NCBI GenBank assembly: GCA_035623255.1
Contig: DASPTU010000014.1
Location: 1 to 64,000, forward strand
DNA length: 64,000 nt
Direction: 5' to 3'
DNA from: JAFAGX01 sp035623255
Lineage (GTDB): Bacteria; Acidobacteriota; Terriglobia; Terriglobales; Acidobacteriaceae
The position numbers and the translations under genes were made by a program. Position 1 is the stretch's first letter; the number at the start of each line of letters is the position of its first letter. This document shows, in pieces, positions 1-7,358 of the stretch. The notes under the pieces are model-generated. The model did not search any database, was not told the DNA's origin, and saw only the letters and a list, made by a program, of their open reading frames with translations.

Positions 1-75
1 TGGTAGCGCTACCGGGAATCGAACCCGGGTTTGAAGATTGAGAATCTTCCGTCCTAACCCCTAGACGATAGCGCC
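1..75 (-). tRNA. tRNA-Glu (anticodon CTC)
   Basis: Read on the minus strand, the sequence folds as a complete cloverleaf. The acceptor stem GGCGCTA pairs with TAGCGCT through one G-T wobble. The anticodon stem is GAAGA/TCTTC around the 7-base loop TTCTCAA, giving anticodon CTC (Glu, GAG codons). The T arm contains GGTTCGATTCC. The CCA end is encoded at positions 3-1. The window edge falls exactly at the 3' end, so further tRNAs may lie outside. Confidence 0.96.
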
Positions 76-483
76 ATGTTGCTTGTTTTGTTAGTGCTTA
101 CCTTGGAGTTCGATTTTATGTCCCAGCCCAGCCGCCGTGCAAGCAGTCATCCACGACTTGCGGGGATTCGTGCCATCGAAAACGCGGCCGTTCTTTTGGC
201 ATACTCTCTTTCAGCATCATCGGCAGCACGGATGGCATTGTCACAGTTCGTGGCTCGTCTTTTTCGCGCATGATTATGCCAGTTAACTTCCGCATTGCTC
301 GTAATCGGCACTTATCCGGTAGTGGGCAAGTTTGCGTTCCCCCCAAGTCTCCATTCATCGGCTGCTCGGAAACTGGTTTCAGTACTTCCGGCAGTCGGCA
401 GAGCGCTTCGAGCGATCTGAAGAGGACCTGCAGTACTTATCCCTTCGTACTGCGCATTTAGGCGAACCCAGTACATTGCCCTA
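76..483. other. non-coding stretch between tRNA-Glu and the imuA promoter
   Basis: About 400 bases with only short open frames on both strands. None has a convincing ribosome binding site or recognisable protein sequence. I see no RNA gene or repeat here. It presumably holds the tRNA promoter region and spacer. Confidence 0.5.
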
Positions 484-512
484 TTGACAAGCCGGTCGCC
501 TCGTATCAGAAT
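484..512 (+). promoter_or_regulatory. candidate sigma70-type promoter of the imuA-imuB-dnaE2 cassette
   Basis: A perfect TTGACA lies at 484-489. A 17-base spacer separates it from CAGAAT at 507-512, which matches 4 of 6 bases of TATAAT. It lies about 80 bases upstream of the imuA start and just upstream of a palindromic operator candidate. This is a sequence match only. Confidence 0.5.
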
Positions 513-519
513 CTTTGAG

Positions 520-551
520 GCGAATATAAAGCGAATACAATTGGATTCGCT
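520..551. promoter_or_regulatory. palindromic operator candidate upstream of imuA
   Basis: A perfect 7-base inverted repeat, AGCGAAT at 530-536 and ATTCGCT at 545-551, is separated by 8 bases. A further GCGAATA half-site at 520-526 lies one helical turn (11 bases) before the one at 531. The position immediately downstream of the predicted -10 box is that of a repressor site. Mutasome cassettes are usually LexA-controlled, so a LexA or other damage-response repressor is the first guess. The motif is not one of the classical LexA boxes I know. Confidence 0.45.
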
Positions 552-593
552 CGAAGTGCTTCCCGCGCCTGTTTTTGAGATTCCGAGGTCCTC

Positions 594-1532
594 ATGTCGT
601 CTTTCCCACTGTTTTCAATCGCGCCAGCAGGCCGGCCGGATTTCACGCCAGGCTCGGAAATGCCTGCGCGGGCAATTTTTGTAAATACATTGCGGGCGTC
701 ATCCTTACCCATGATTGTCCCGGCATCCCGACTCGCGGTGCACCCGGCGCCAGAGTTGGTTTCCAGCGGCATTCGTGAACTCGATGCACTCACTGGCGGC
801 CTTCCGCGTGGATGCCTGAGCGAAATCTGTGGTCCAAACTCTTCGGGGCGCACAAGCTTATTACTAGCCGCACTGGCCGCAGCCACTCAGCGTGAAGAAG
901 CGTGCGCTTTAGTAGACGTGAGCGATTCTTTCGATCCGGAATCGGCGGCTCTGGCCGGTGTGAGCTTTGAAAGGTTGCTCTGGGTGCGCTGCGAACAAAA
1001 GCAAAAATCCTGTGACCCGCACAGACACAAAGCCGCAGAAAAGACCGGTAAGCAAATGGAAGGCATGGTCGAGCAGGCGCTCCGGGTCACCGACTTGCTT
1101 TTACAAAGCGGAGGCTTCGGCCTGGTGGCGATCAATCTCGCCGATGTGCCTTTCAAAACCGTCCGGCGCATTCCACTGGCTTCTTGGTTTCGGTTTCAAC
1201 GGGCCGTAGAGCATACACCCACAGTGCTGTTGGCGATCACGCCAGAGCCTTGCGCCCAGACCTGCGCCACGTTGCTGCTGAAAATGCAATCGGAATCGTT
1301 GGGCGATGGACGCCGCTCGTTAGTGAAAAAGCCTTCAGCTTTCTGCTCTCAGCTCTCCGTTGAAAAAAGTTTTTCAGACACGCAGCAGCAGGTTGATCAC
1401 GGGAACACGTCGCACACACAACTTCTTGAGGGATTTCATGTGCACACGGAAATTCTTCGTTCGCGTGTCCAGCGAAAGCCGGCCAGATCGGTGACGGCTG
1501 CATTCACGACAAAAGCAGTACGCACGGGATAA
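594..1532 (+). CDS. imuA: ImuA, RecA-like accessory protein of the error-prone mutasome
   Basis: ImuA works with ImuB and DnaE2 in damage-induced translesion synthesis. The 312-residue product has a RecA-like core with a P-loop-like GPNSSGRT at residues 80-87, preceded by the family motif LDALTGGLPRG. GAGG at 585-588 supports the ATG at 594. Two stretches look inserted relative to the family: residues about 135-155 (Lys/His-rich, DNA 1000-1060) and about 243-280 (DNA 1322-1435). The second contains a run resembling the interspersed CAG-type repeats seen elsewhere in this window. The C-terminal region from about residue 281 again looks like normal ImuA. Next gene: imuB, 47 bases downstream on the same strand. 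Confidence 0.85.
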   Translation: MSSFPLFSIAPAGRPDFTPGSEMPARAIFVNTLRASSLPMIVPASRLAVHPAPELVSSGIRELDALTGGLPRGCLSEICGPNSSGRTSLLLAALAAATQREEACALVDVSDSFDPESAALAGVSFERLLWVRCEQKQKSCDPHRHKAAEKTGKQMEGMVEQALRVTDLLLQSGGFGLVAINLADVPFKTVRRIPLASWFRFQRAVEHTPTVLLAITPEPCAQTCATLLLKMQSESLGDGRRSLVKKPSAFCSQLSVEKSFSDTQQQVDHGNTSHTQLLEGFHVHTEILRSRVQRKPARSVTAAFTTKAVRTG

Positions 1533-1579
1533 AGCTGAAGGATGTTTTTCACAGATCGCTATCAGCCGAAAGTGAACCA

Positions 1580-3163
1580 ATGCCTTTTGCCTGCATCTTC
1601 GTTCCCGATTTGCCAGTGCAGGCATTGCTGCGTACCGAACCCGAGTTGCGATCGCAGGCTGTAGTCGTGCTGGAAGGCGAAACTCCGCTGCAAAAAGTTT
1701 TTGCTATGAACGAACACGCGCGGCGCGCAGGCGTGGATCGCGGTATGACCAGGCTGCAGGTGGAAACCTGCGCTGATCTGGTACTACGTACCCGCTCTTT
1801 ATTACAGGAAGATGCCGCGCATGCGGCATTGCTGGATTGCGTGCAATCGTTTTCGCCGCAAGTGGAAGATGTGGCGCCGGACACCGTTGTTCTCGATCTT
1901 GCCGGACTGCAAACACTTTTTGGCCCGCTGCCTAAAATCGCTCGTGATTTGGCCCATCGTGCTTCTCAACTTTGTCTGGAGTGCAGCGTTGCCGTGGCTT
2001 CAAACCCGGACACTGCGATGTTGGCGGCTCGCGGATTTTCCGGAGTGACTGTCATCCCCCAGGCAAAAGAAGCGGAGCAGTTGGGCCGTCTGCCAATGGA
2101 GATCTTATTTGCAGGGAAGCAGGATGATGCCGAATCCGAGCAACTGGTGGAGACTTTTCAGCGCTGGGGCATTCACTATTTGCGCGAGTTGGCCGCGTTG
2201 CCCTCTGTAGCGCTGAGTGAGCGCCTGGGAGAGCGTGGGGTGTACCTGCAAAAGTTGGCGCGTGGCGAAACTTCCCGCACATTAATACCGCTCGAGCCCC
2301 CGCTGAATTTTCAAGAAGCCATCGAGTTGGAACATCCGCTGGTCTTACTGGAGCCGCTGGCATTCTTGCTCAGTCAGATGCTTGAACAATTATGCGCACG
2401 TCTTAGTTCTCGGGCACTCGCAACTCAGGAACTGCGGCTGGAACTGGAACTTCAAACTGGGTGGCAAAATGATGAACTAGTCGATCGTGTGGAGCGGGGA
2501 GAAGCTCGGCAGCATTTTCAACGTACCCTCCGCATTCCTGTCCCGATACTCGACAGCAAAACTTTCCTCAAACTACTGCAACTGGATTTGAAGGCGCATC
2601 CTCCGGGTGCTCCCATTACCAAAATGCATCTTTCAGCTGAGCCAGTTCGTCCGCGCCCGGCACAAAATGGACTTTTTCTACCGCCATCACCGGAAACAGA
2701 AAAGCTCGAACTCACGCTGGCCAGAATTGCGGCAGTTGTCGGTGAAGATAGGGTCGGATCTCTGCAATTGCTGGACACGCATCGGCGCGATGGATTCCGC
2801 ATGCAGCATTTCGCCATGCCGCAACTCGCGGCGAAGCCGCGTGCCAACGGTAATTCTCATTCACAGCAAAATTCCGATGATCTGGTGACCGCGCTGCGTA
2901 TATTTCGTCCTCCAGTCGCAGTGACAGTCAATGTGCAGGATGGCCGTCCCACCCACATTGCGAGTCATAAGAAAAAAGAAATTGATGGAACAATCCTTTG
3001 GGCTGCAGGACCCTGGAGATCTTCCGGGGACTGGTGGGAGCAGGATGGATGGGCACGCGACGAGTGGGACATTGCTGTCCAGCAGGAGCCGGGCATCGCA
3101 TTTTACCGTCTGGTGCGCGACCTGCTCAGCGGGCGATGGCTGGTGGAAGGAAGTTATGACTAG
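1580..3163 (+). CDS. imuB: ImuB, inactive Y-family polymerase-like protein
   Basis: A DinB/UmuC-fold protein of 527 residues that acts as the hub linking ImuA, DnaE2 and the beta clamp in mutasome systems. The N-terminus (residues 1-20, FACIFVPDLPVQALLR) is the ImuB version of the polymerase palm. The region corresponding to the catalytic Asp-Glu pair of DinB reads VLDLAGLQTLFG (about 105-115), so the active pair is absent, as is usual for ImuB. The C-terminal 100 residues include a Trp-rich stretch with GDWWEQDGW, typical of ImuB tails. The ATG at 1580 lacks a strong Shine-Dalgarno sequence. imuB lies between imuA and dnaE2 in the canonical order. Confidence 0.9.
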   Translation: MPFACIFVPDLPVQALLRTEPELRSQAVVVLEGETPLQKVFAMNEHARRAGVDRGMTRLQVETCADLVLRTRSLLQEDAAHAALLDCVQSFSPQVEDVAPDTVVLDLAGLQTLFGPLPKIARDLAHRASQLCLECSVAVASNPDTAMLAARGFSGVTVIPQAKEAEQLGRLPMEILFAGKQDDAESEQLVETFQRWGIHYLRELAALPSVALSERLGERGVYLQKLARGETSRTLIPLEPPLNFQEAIELEHPLVLLEPLAFLLSQMLEQLCARLSSRALATQELRLELELQTGWQNDELVDRVERGEARQHFQRTLRIPVPILDSKTFLKLLQLDLKAHPPGAPITKMHLSAEPVRPRPAQNGLFLPPSPETEKLELTLARIAAVVGEDRVGSLQLLDTHRRDGFRMQHFAMPQLAAKPRANGNSHSQQNSDDLVTALRIFRPPVAVTVNVQDGRPTHIASHKKKEIDGTILWAAGPWRSSGDWWEQDGWARDEWDIAVQQEPGIAFYRLVRDLLSGRWLVEGSYD

Positions 3164-3170
3164 CACGTAA

Positions 3171-3250
3171 CAATCAGCACTCAGCATTCAGCCATTAAAG
3201 CCTTTCTTTCTGCCTGAAATGACTGAGTACTGACTGCTGACTGCTGATTG
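3171..3250. repeat. imperfect palindrome (CAGCACTCAGCATTCAG family), imuB-dnaE2 spacer
   Basis: Arms 3171-3191 and 3230-3250 pair in 19 of 21 positions around a 38-base loop. The left arm shares AGCACTCAGCATTCAGC with the palindrome upstream of valS (45214-45230), and a close variant occurs inside dnaE2 (5810-5826). It fills almost all of the space between imuB and dnaE2. It appears to be a small non-coding interspersed element. Confidence 0.75.
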
Positions 3251-3253
3251 CTT

Positions 3254-6200
3254 ATGTACATCGAGCTCCACTCCCGTTCCGCCTTCAGTTTTCTGGAAGG
3301 TGCTTCTTTGCCTGAGAAGTTGATCGACACCTGTGCCGATCTGGATATGCCGGCCATGGCCCTGCTCGATCGCGATGGTGTTTATGGCGCGCCACGGTTT
3401 CACATGGCAGCGGCGAAGGCGGGCATCAAGGCTCATATTGGAGCGGAAATCACGTTCGAACCCTTCAGTCCTCTCATCTTGAGCCATTCCTGCTCACGCT
3501 TGCACCAGCAGGATGAGTCGAAGGATCTCCCTCAGCAATACGCCAAGAAGGCAGGGACTCCTCGCGGGCTGAAGTCCACTCAGAATGACAACGCTTTTTG
3601 TATTCCCTTGCTGGTTTCTTCGCGGGTCGGTTACCAGAATCTTTGCCGCCTGATCACAAAGATGAAGCTGCGTGAAACCAGGAAAGGCGAAGGCATGGCG
3701 CGCGAAGAAGAACTGCAGGAACATGCCGCCGGACTCGTTTGCCTTACTGGCGGCGACGATGGCCCGCTGGCAAATGCTCTCAAGTATGGCGGCATAGAGT
3801 GCGCAAAGGAAATTGTCGGGCATCTTGCCGGAATTTTTGGCCCCCAGAATGTTTATGTGGAGCTGCAGCGGCATTTTCATCGCGGACAGGAAGCTCGCAA
3901 TCGTGCTGCGATGGCAATTGCGCGCTCGTTGCATCTTCCGCTACTGGCCACCAATGGTGTTTGTTACGCGACTTCACGCGAGCGTGAACTGTGCGATGTT
4001 TTCACTGCCATCCGCAGTCATTGCACCTTGGCCACCGCTGGGCGTTTGTTGGCGCGCAACTCTGAGCGCTTTCTGAAATCCTTCGCCGAAATGCAAGTAT
4101 TGTTCGCCGATGTTCCCGAAGCCATCGCCAATACCTTAGAACTTTCCGCGCGGCTTGAGTTCACACTGAAAGATTTGGGTTACCAGTTCCCAAAATATCC
4201 TGTGCCGGAAGGCGAAACCATGATGTTGTTTCTCCGGGAACGCACTTGGGAAGGCTTTCAGCAACGTTATGGCCGGGCCAGCGCCGATCTGCAAGTCCGC
4301 GCCCGCCGGCAGATTGAGCGCGAACTGAAATTGATCGAGAAGCTCGATCTTCCGGGATATTTCCTGATCGTTTGGGACCTGGTGCGTTTCTGCCGCGCAG
4401 AAAAAATTCTGGTACAAGGACGCGGCTCGGCGGCCAATAGCGCGGTCTGTTACTCGCTCGGCATTACCGCGGTCGATCCGGTGGGCATGGAACTGCTCTT
4501 CGAACGTTTTCTTTCAGAGCAGCGCGGCGAAATGCCCGACATCGATCTCGACCTGCCCAGCGGCGACCAGCGGGAGCGCGTCATTCAATATTTGTACAAG
4601 CGATACGGCGAGCGCGGCGCGGCCATGACTGCCAACGTGATTACTTATCGCAGCCGCATGGCCGGGCGCGAGATGGGCAAGGCGCTGGGATTTGATCCGG
4701 AAACTCTCGACAAAGTTTCAGCTGCGGTTTCGACCTGGGAGTATCGCGATCAGAACGACACATTCGATCACCGCTTTCGCGATGCCGGGTTGGATTTGAA
4801 CCATCCTCGCCTGCGAAAGTATTTCGAGCTGTGTGTTGCGGTTCAGGACCTGCCGCGGCATCTTGGCCAGCATTCTGGCGGAATGGTGATTTGTCAGGGC
4901 CAGCTTGATTCCGTAGTTCCGCTGGAACCCGCTTCCATGCCCGGTCGCGTTGTTGTCCAGTGGGATAAAGAAGACTGTGCCGATCTCGGCATCATCAAAG
5001 TCGATCTGCTCGGATTAGGCATGATGGCCGTGCTGGAAGATTCGATTCAGCTCATCCGCAATCATCATCAGGAAGAAGTGGATCTCGCGCACCTGCCGGC
5101 CAACGATGCAGACGTTTATTCCACCTTACAGAAGGCCGACACGATCGGGATGTTTCAGATCGAGAGCCGGGCGCAAATGTCGTGCTTGCCGCGGCTGCAG
5201 CCCAAAACTTTTTACGACATTGTTGTGCAGGTCGCGATCATTCGTCCGGGGCCCATTGTCGGGCAGATGGTGAATCCTTATTTACAACGGCGTCAGGGGC
5301 GGGAAGCCGTGACCTATGCGCATCCCTCGCTGGAACCTGTGCTGAAGCGCACCCTGGGCGTGCCGCTTTTTCAGGAACAATTGCTGCGCATCGCCATGGT
5401 GGTGGCGAATTTCAGCGGTGGCGAAGCGGAAGAACTCCGCCGCGCTATGGGATTCAAACGCTCGGAAAAACGCATGCGGGAAATCGAGGCCAAACTCCGT
5501 GCCGGTATGGAGCAGAACGGCATTTCGCGCGAAGCGCAGGAGCAGATCGTGCTTTCCATTACTTCCTTCGCGCTCTACGGATTTCCCGAGTCTCACGCTG
5601 CCAGCTTCGCGCTGATTGCCTATGCCAGCGCTTATTTGAAATGCCATTATTTGGCCGCGTTTACCGCCGCGTTGTTGAACAACCAGCCTATGGGTTTCTA
5701 TCGCCCGGCAACGATCGTCAAGGATGCCCAAAGGCACGGGCTGAAAGTATTGCCGATCGACGTGACAAGATCTGAATGGAATTGCACGCTGGAGCTGCAG
5801 TCAGCAGTCAGCGCTCAGCATTCAGCCAAATCAGCTGGTCGTTCGCCATTGGTCGAATCGAAAATCGGAAATCGGCATTCGACGCTGGCTCTCCGCCTTG
5901 GCTTGCGCTACGCGCGTGGATTGCGCGAGGAGGCAGCTCAGGCGCTGGTGCGACAACGCAACCTCGCCCAGTTCGCTTCCATTCGCGATCTTGTCCATCG
6001 CGTCCCCGAGTTGCGCAAAGACGAATTGCAAACCTTGGCTGAGATTGGAGCATTGAATGCGATTGGAAATGGTGGATTTCCTCTTCATCGCCGCGACGCA
6101 CTGTGGCAAGTGGAGCGCGCGGTGCGTTTATCAGGTCCGTTGCTGGACGGTTTGCCTGAACCAGATACCACCTCGCCGCTACGACCTATGGATGCGGAGG

Positions 6201-6604
6201 AACGGCTGGTCGCAGATTTTCGCAGTACCGGTATGACGGTTGGACCGCATCCCATGGCCTACCATCGTGCCCGCATGCATGCCAAAGGTATTCGTAAGGC
6301 CAGCGATCTGCGCAGCATTCCCAACGGTCAGCATCTCAGGATCGGAGGATGCGTCATCGCACGCCAGCGCCCCGGCACTGCGAAAGGTTTTGTTTTCTTA
6401 AGTCTGGAAGATGAAACCGGAGTGGCCAATGCGATTATTCATCCCGATTTATTTCAGCAGAATCGGTTGCTGGTGAGTTCCGAGCAATTTCTGATGGTGG
6501 AAGGAATTCTGCAGAACCAGGACAACGTCATCTCGGTCAAGGCGGAACGCATTCTTCCTCTTGAGGTTACCCGAGCCAGAACCACTTCTCACGATTTTTA
6601 TTGA
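3254..6604 (+). CDS. dnaE2: error-prone DNA polymerase III alpha subunit DnaE2
   Basis: The catalytic polymerase of the ImuA-ImuB-DnaE2 translesion system, 1116 residues. The N-terminal PHP domain begins MYIELHSRSAFSFLEG. The polymerase active-site motif PDIDLDLPS lies near residue 428, and a C-terminal OB-fold (about 1010-1090) is present. I chose the ATG at 3254 because family members begin here; a TTG two codons earlier lies inside a repeat arm. Two in-frame inserts stand out: DNA 3473-3598 (residues about 74-115) and 5798-5880 (about 849-876). Both read like interspersed repeat DNA translated through, and conserved DnaE2 sequence resumes after each. Whether they reduce activity is unknown. 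Confidence 0.93.
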   Translation: MYIELHSRSAFSFLEGASLPEKLIDTCADLDMPAMALLDRDGVYGAPRFHMAAAKAGIKAHIGAEITFEPFSPLILSHSCSRLHQQDESKDLPQQYAKKAGTPRGLKSTQNDNAFCIPLLVSSRVGYQNLCRLITKMKLRETRKGEGMAREEELQEHAAGLVCLTGGDDGPLANALKYGGIECAKEIVGHLAGIFGPQNVYVELQRHFHRGQEARNRAAMAIARSLHLPLLATNGVCYATSRERELCDVFTAIRSHCTLATAGRLLARNSERFLKSFAEMQVLFADVPEAIANTLELSARLEFTLKDLGYQFPKYPVPEGETMMLFLRERTWEGFQQRYGRASADLQVRARRQIERELKLIEKLDLPGYFLIVWDLVRFCRAEKILVQGRGSAANSAVCYSLGITAVDPVGMELLFERFLSEQRGEMPDIDLDLPSGDQRERVIQYLYKRYGERGAAMTANVITYRSRMAGREMGKALGFDPETLDKVSAAVSTWEYRDQNDTFDHRFRDAGLDLNHPRLRKYFELCVAVQDLPRHLGQHSGGMVICQGQLDSVVPLEPASMPGRVVVQWDKEDCADLGIIKVDLLGLGMMAVLEDSIQLIRNHHQEEVDLAHLPANDADVYSTLQKADTIGMFQIESRAQMSCLPRLQPKTFYDIVVQVAIIRPGPIVGQMVNPYLQRRQGREAVTYAHPSLEPVLKRTLGVPLFQEQLLRIAMVVANFSGGEAEELRRAMGFKRSEKRMREIEAKLRAGMEQNGISREAQEQIVLSITSFALYGFPESHAASFALIAYASAYLKCHYLAAFTAALLNNQPMGFYRPATIVKDAQRHGLKVLPIDVTRSEWNCTLELQSAVSAQHSAKSAGRSPLVESKIGNRHSTLALRLGLRYARGLREEAAQALVRQRNLAQFASIRDLVHRVPELRKDELQTLAEIGALNAIGNGGFPLHRRDALWQVERAVRLSGPLLDGLPEPDTTSPLRPMDAEERLVADFRSTGMTVGPHPMAYHRARMHAKGIRKASDLRSIPNGQHLRIGGCVIARQRPGTAKGFVFLSLEDETGVANAIIHPDLFQQNRLLVSSEQFLMVEGILQNQDNVISVKAERILPLEVTRARTTSHDFY
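3473..3598. repeat. repeat-like DNA carried in frame inside the dnaE2 PHP domain
   Basis: The minus strand contains GTCATTCTGAGTGGAC near one end, GGAGATCCTTCGACTC in the middle and CATCCTGCTGG beyond it. From memory this resembles the intergenic TCATTCTGAG...GGATCCTTCGACTC repeat class common in Acidobacteriota. Here it is open in the dnaE2 frame and adds about 40 low-complexity polar residues. The assignment to a repeat family is recognition by eye. Confidence 0.45.
5798..5880. repeat. CAG-type repeat fragment inserted in frame in dnaE2
   Basis: The run of CAGTCAGC, GCTCAGC and ATTCAGC units at 5798-5827 matches the arms of the palindromes at 3171-3250 and 45213-45287. It is followed by a run of AATCGGAAATCGGC type at 5860-5878. 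The encoded peptide (about 28 residues, Ser/Gln-rich) interrupts conserved DnaE2 sequence between CTLEL and LALRLGLRYARGL. Confidence 0.6.
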
Positions 6605-6821
6605 TTCGCACAGACTCGAATGAGTATGTTCCCCTTTTGTGTTTCATCGAGATGAATTTTTTCTCATAACTTGGTCACATTCACAGCCACCCGGTTTATT
6701 ATTAGTTAACACCCGTCACATAAAGCCGGACCCAAATTAGTTTAAGGTTCATGCATTATCGTGTTTTTCGGGAATTCATAACTCAGTTCCTTCATGGACT
6801 GTATCTGTAAGGAGTAGCTAA

Positions 6822-7079
6822 ATGCCAAGAGCAAAGACTGCCCGCAGCACATCACCCAACAAACAGGTCATTTCCATGCCGGAGGCCACCTCCACACTTG
6901 TGACCCGTAAAACTGGTGGGTCGCTTGATCCCACCTCAATTGATCTGGAGGCGCAGATTCGTCTACGGGCTTACGAACTGTATGAAGAACGGGGAGGCAC
7001 ACCCGGTCTGGAGACGGAAGACTGGTTCCGCGCAGAACGCGAAGTGCTTGCCCGGCACAACCATCAACAGACCGCGTAA
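6822..7079 (+). CDS. DUF2934 family small protein
   Basis: An 85-residue soluble protein. The C-terminal half (about 46-80) has the DUF2934 pattern: I-x-x-RAYELYEERGG, then EDWFRAEREVL. The N-terminal 45 residues are basic and Ser/Thr-rich and probably disordered. A strong AAGGAG at 6809-6814 sits 7 bases before the ATG. Such genes are multicopy in Acidobacteriota and some Proteobacteria, and their function is unknown to me. It stands alone between dnaE2 and the cytochrome c maturation genes. The 217-base upstream spacer has AT-rich promoter-like sequence (6690-6705) but no clean -35/-10 pair. Confidence 0.85.
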   Translation: MPRAKTARSTSPNKQVISMPEATSTLVTRKTGGSLDPTSIDLEAQIRLRAYELYEERGGTPGLETEDWFRAEREVLARHNHQQTA

Positions 7080-7256
7080 GCTGCTGTAAATCCAGTCCTA
7101 CACCAGATTGCTCCGCCATTCCCCGCCGGATTGGACGTGAGACAGTGTATCCACTGGTCTGTGCCGAACACGATTTCAATTGCATTCGCAAGCGTGTCTG
7201 GCATTTGAAAAGTAACGTGTTACGAGATGGCTCGCCAGAGCTTCTGTCTCTCGCTT

Positions 7257-7289
7257 CGTCGCCATAGGTCAGCAGAACCTATGGCGGCG
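7257..7289 (+). promoter_or_regulatory. strong RNA hairpin in the ccmF leader
   Basis: Thirteen base pairs (7257-7269 with 7277-7289, one G-U) close a 7-base loop, CAGCAGA. It ends 69 bases before the ccmF start. No U-run follows directly, so it is not a standard terminator. It could be an mRNA leader element or the end of an upstream transcript. Confidence 0.55.
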
Positions 7290-7358
7290 TGCCCTATTGG
7301 TTTAGGGTTTCAGGTTGCCTCACTTCGGGGTTTCTGAAAAAATACGGCAGGGCTCCCC

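Noticed and set aside
76..593. Small genes between tRNA-Glu and imuA
   Set aside because: Frames on both strands are short, overlap one another, and none has a ribosome binding site or recognisable product.
5182..5775. A 197-residue plus-strand frame inside dnaE2
   Set aside because: Lies in another frame of the intact polymerase gene and has compositionally biased sequence without recognisable domains.
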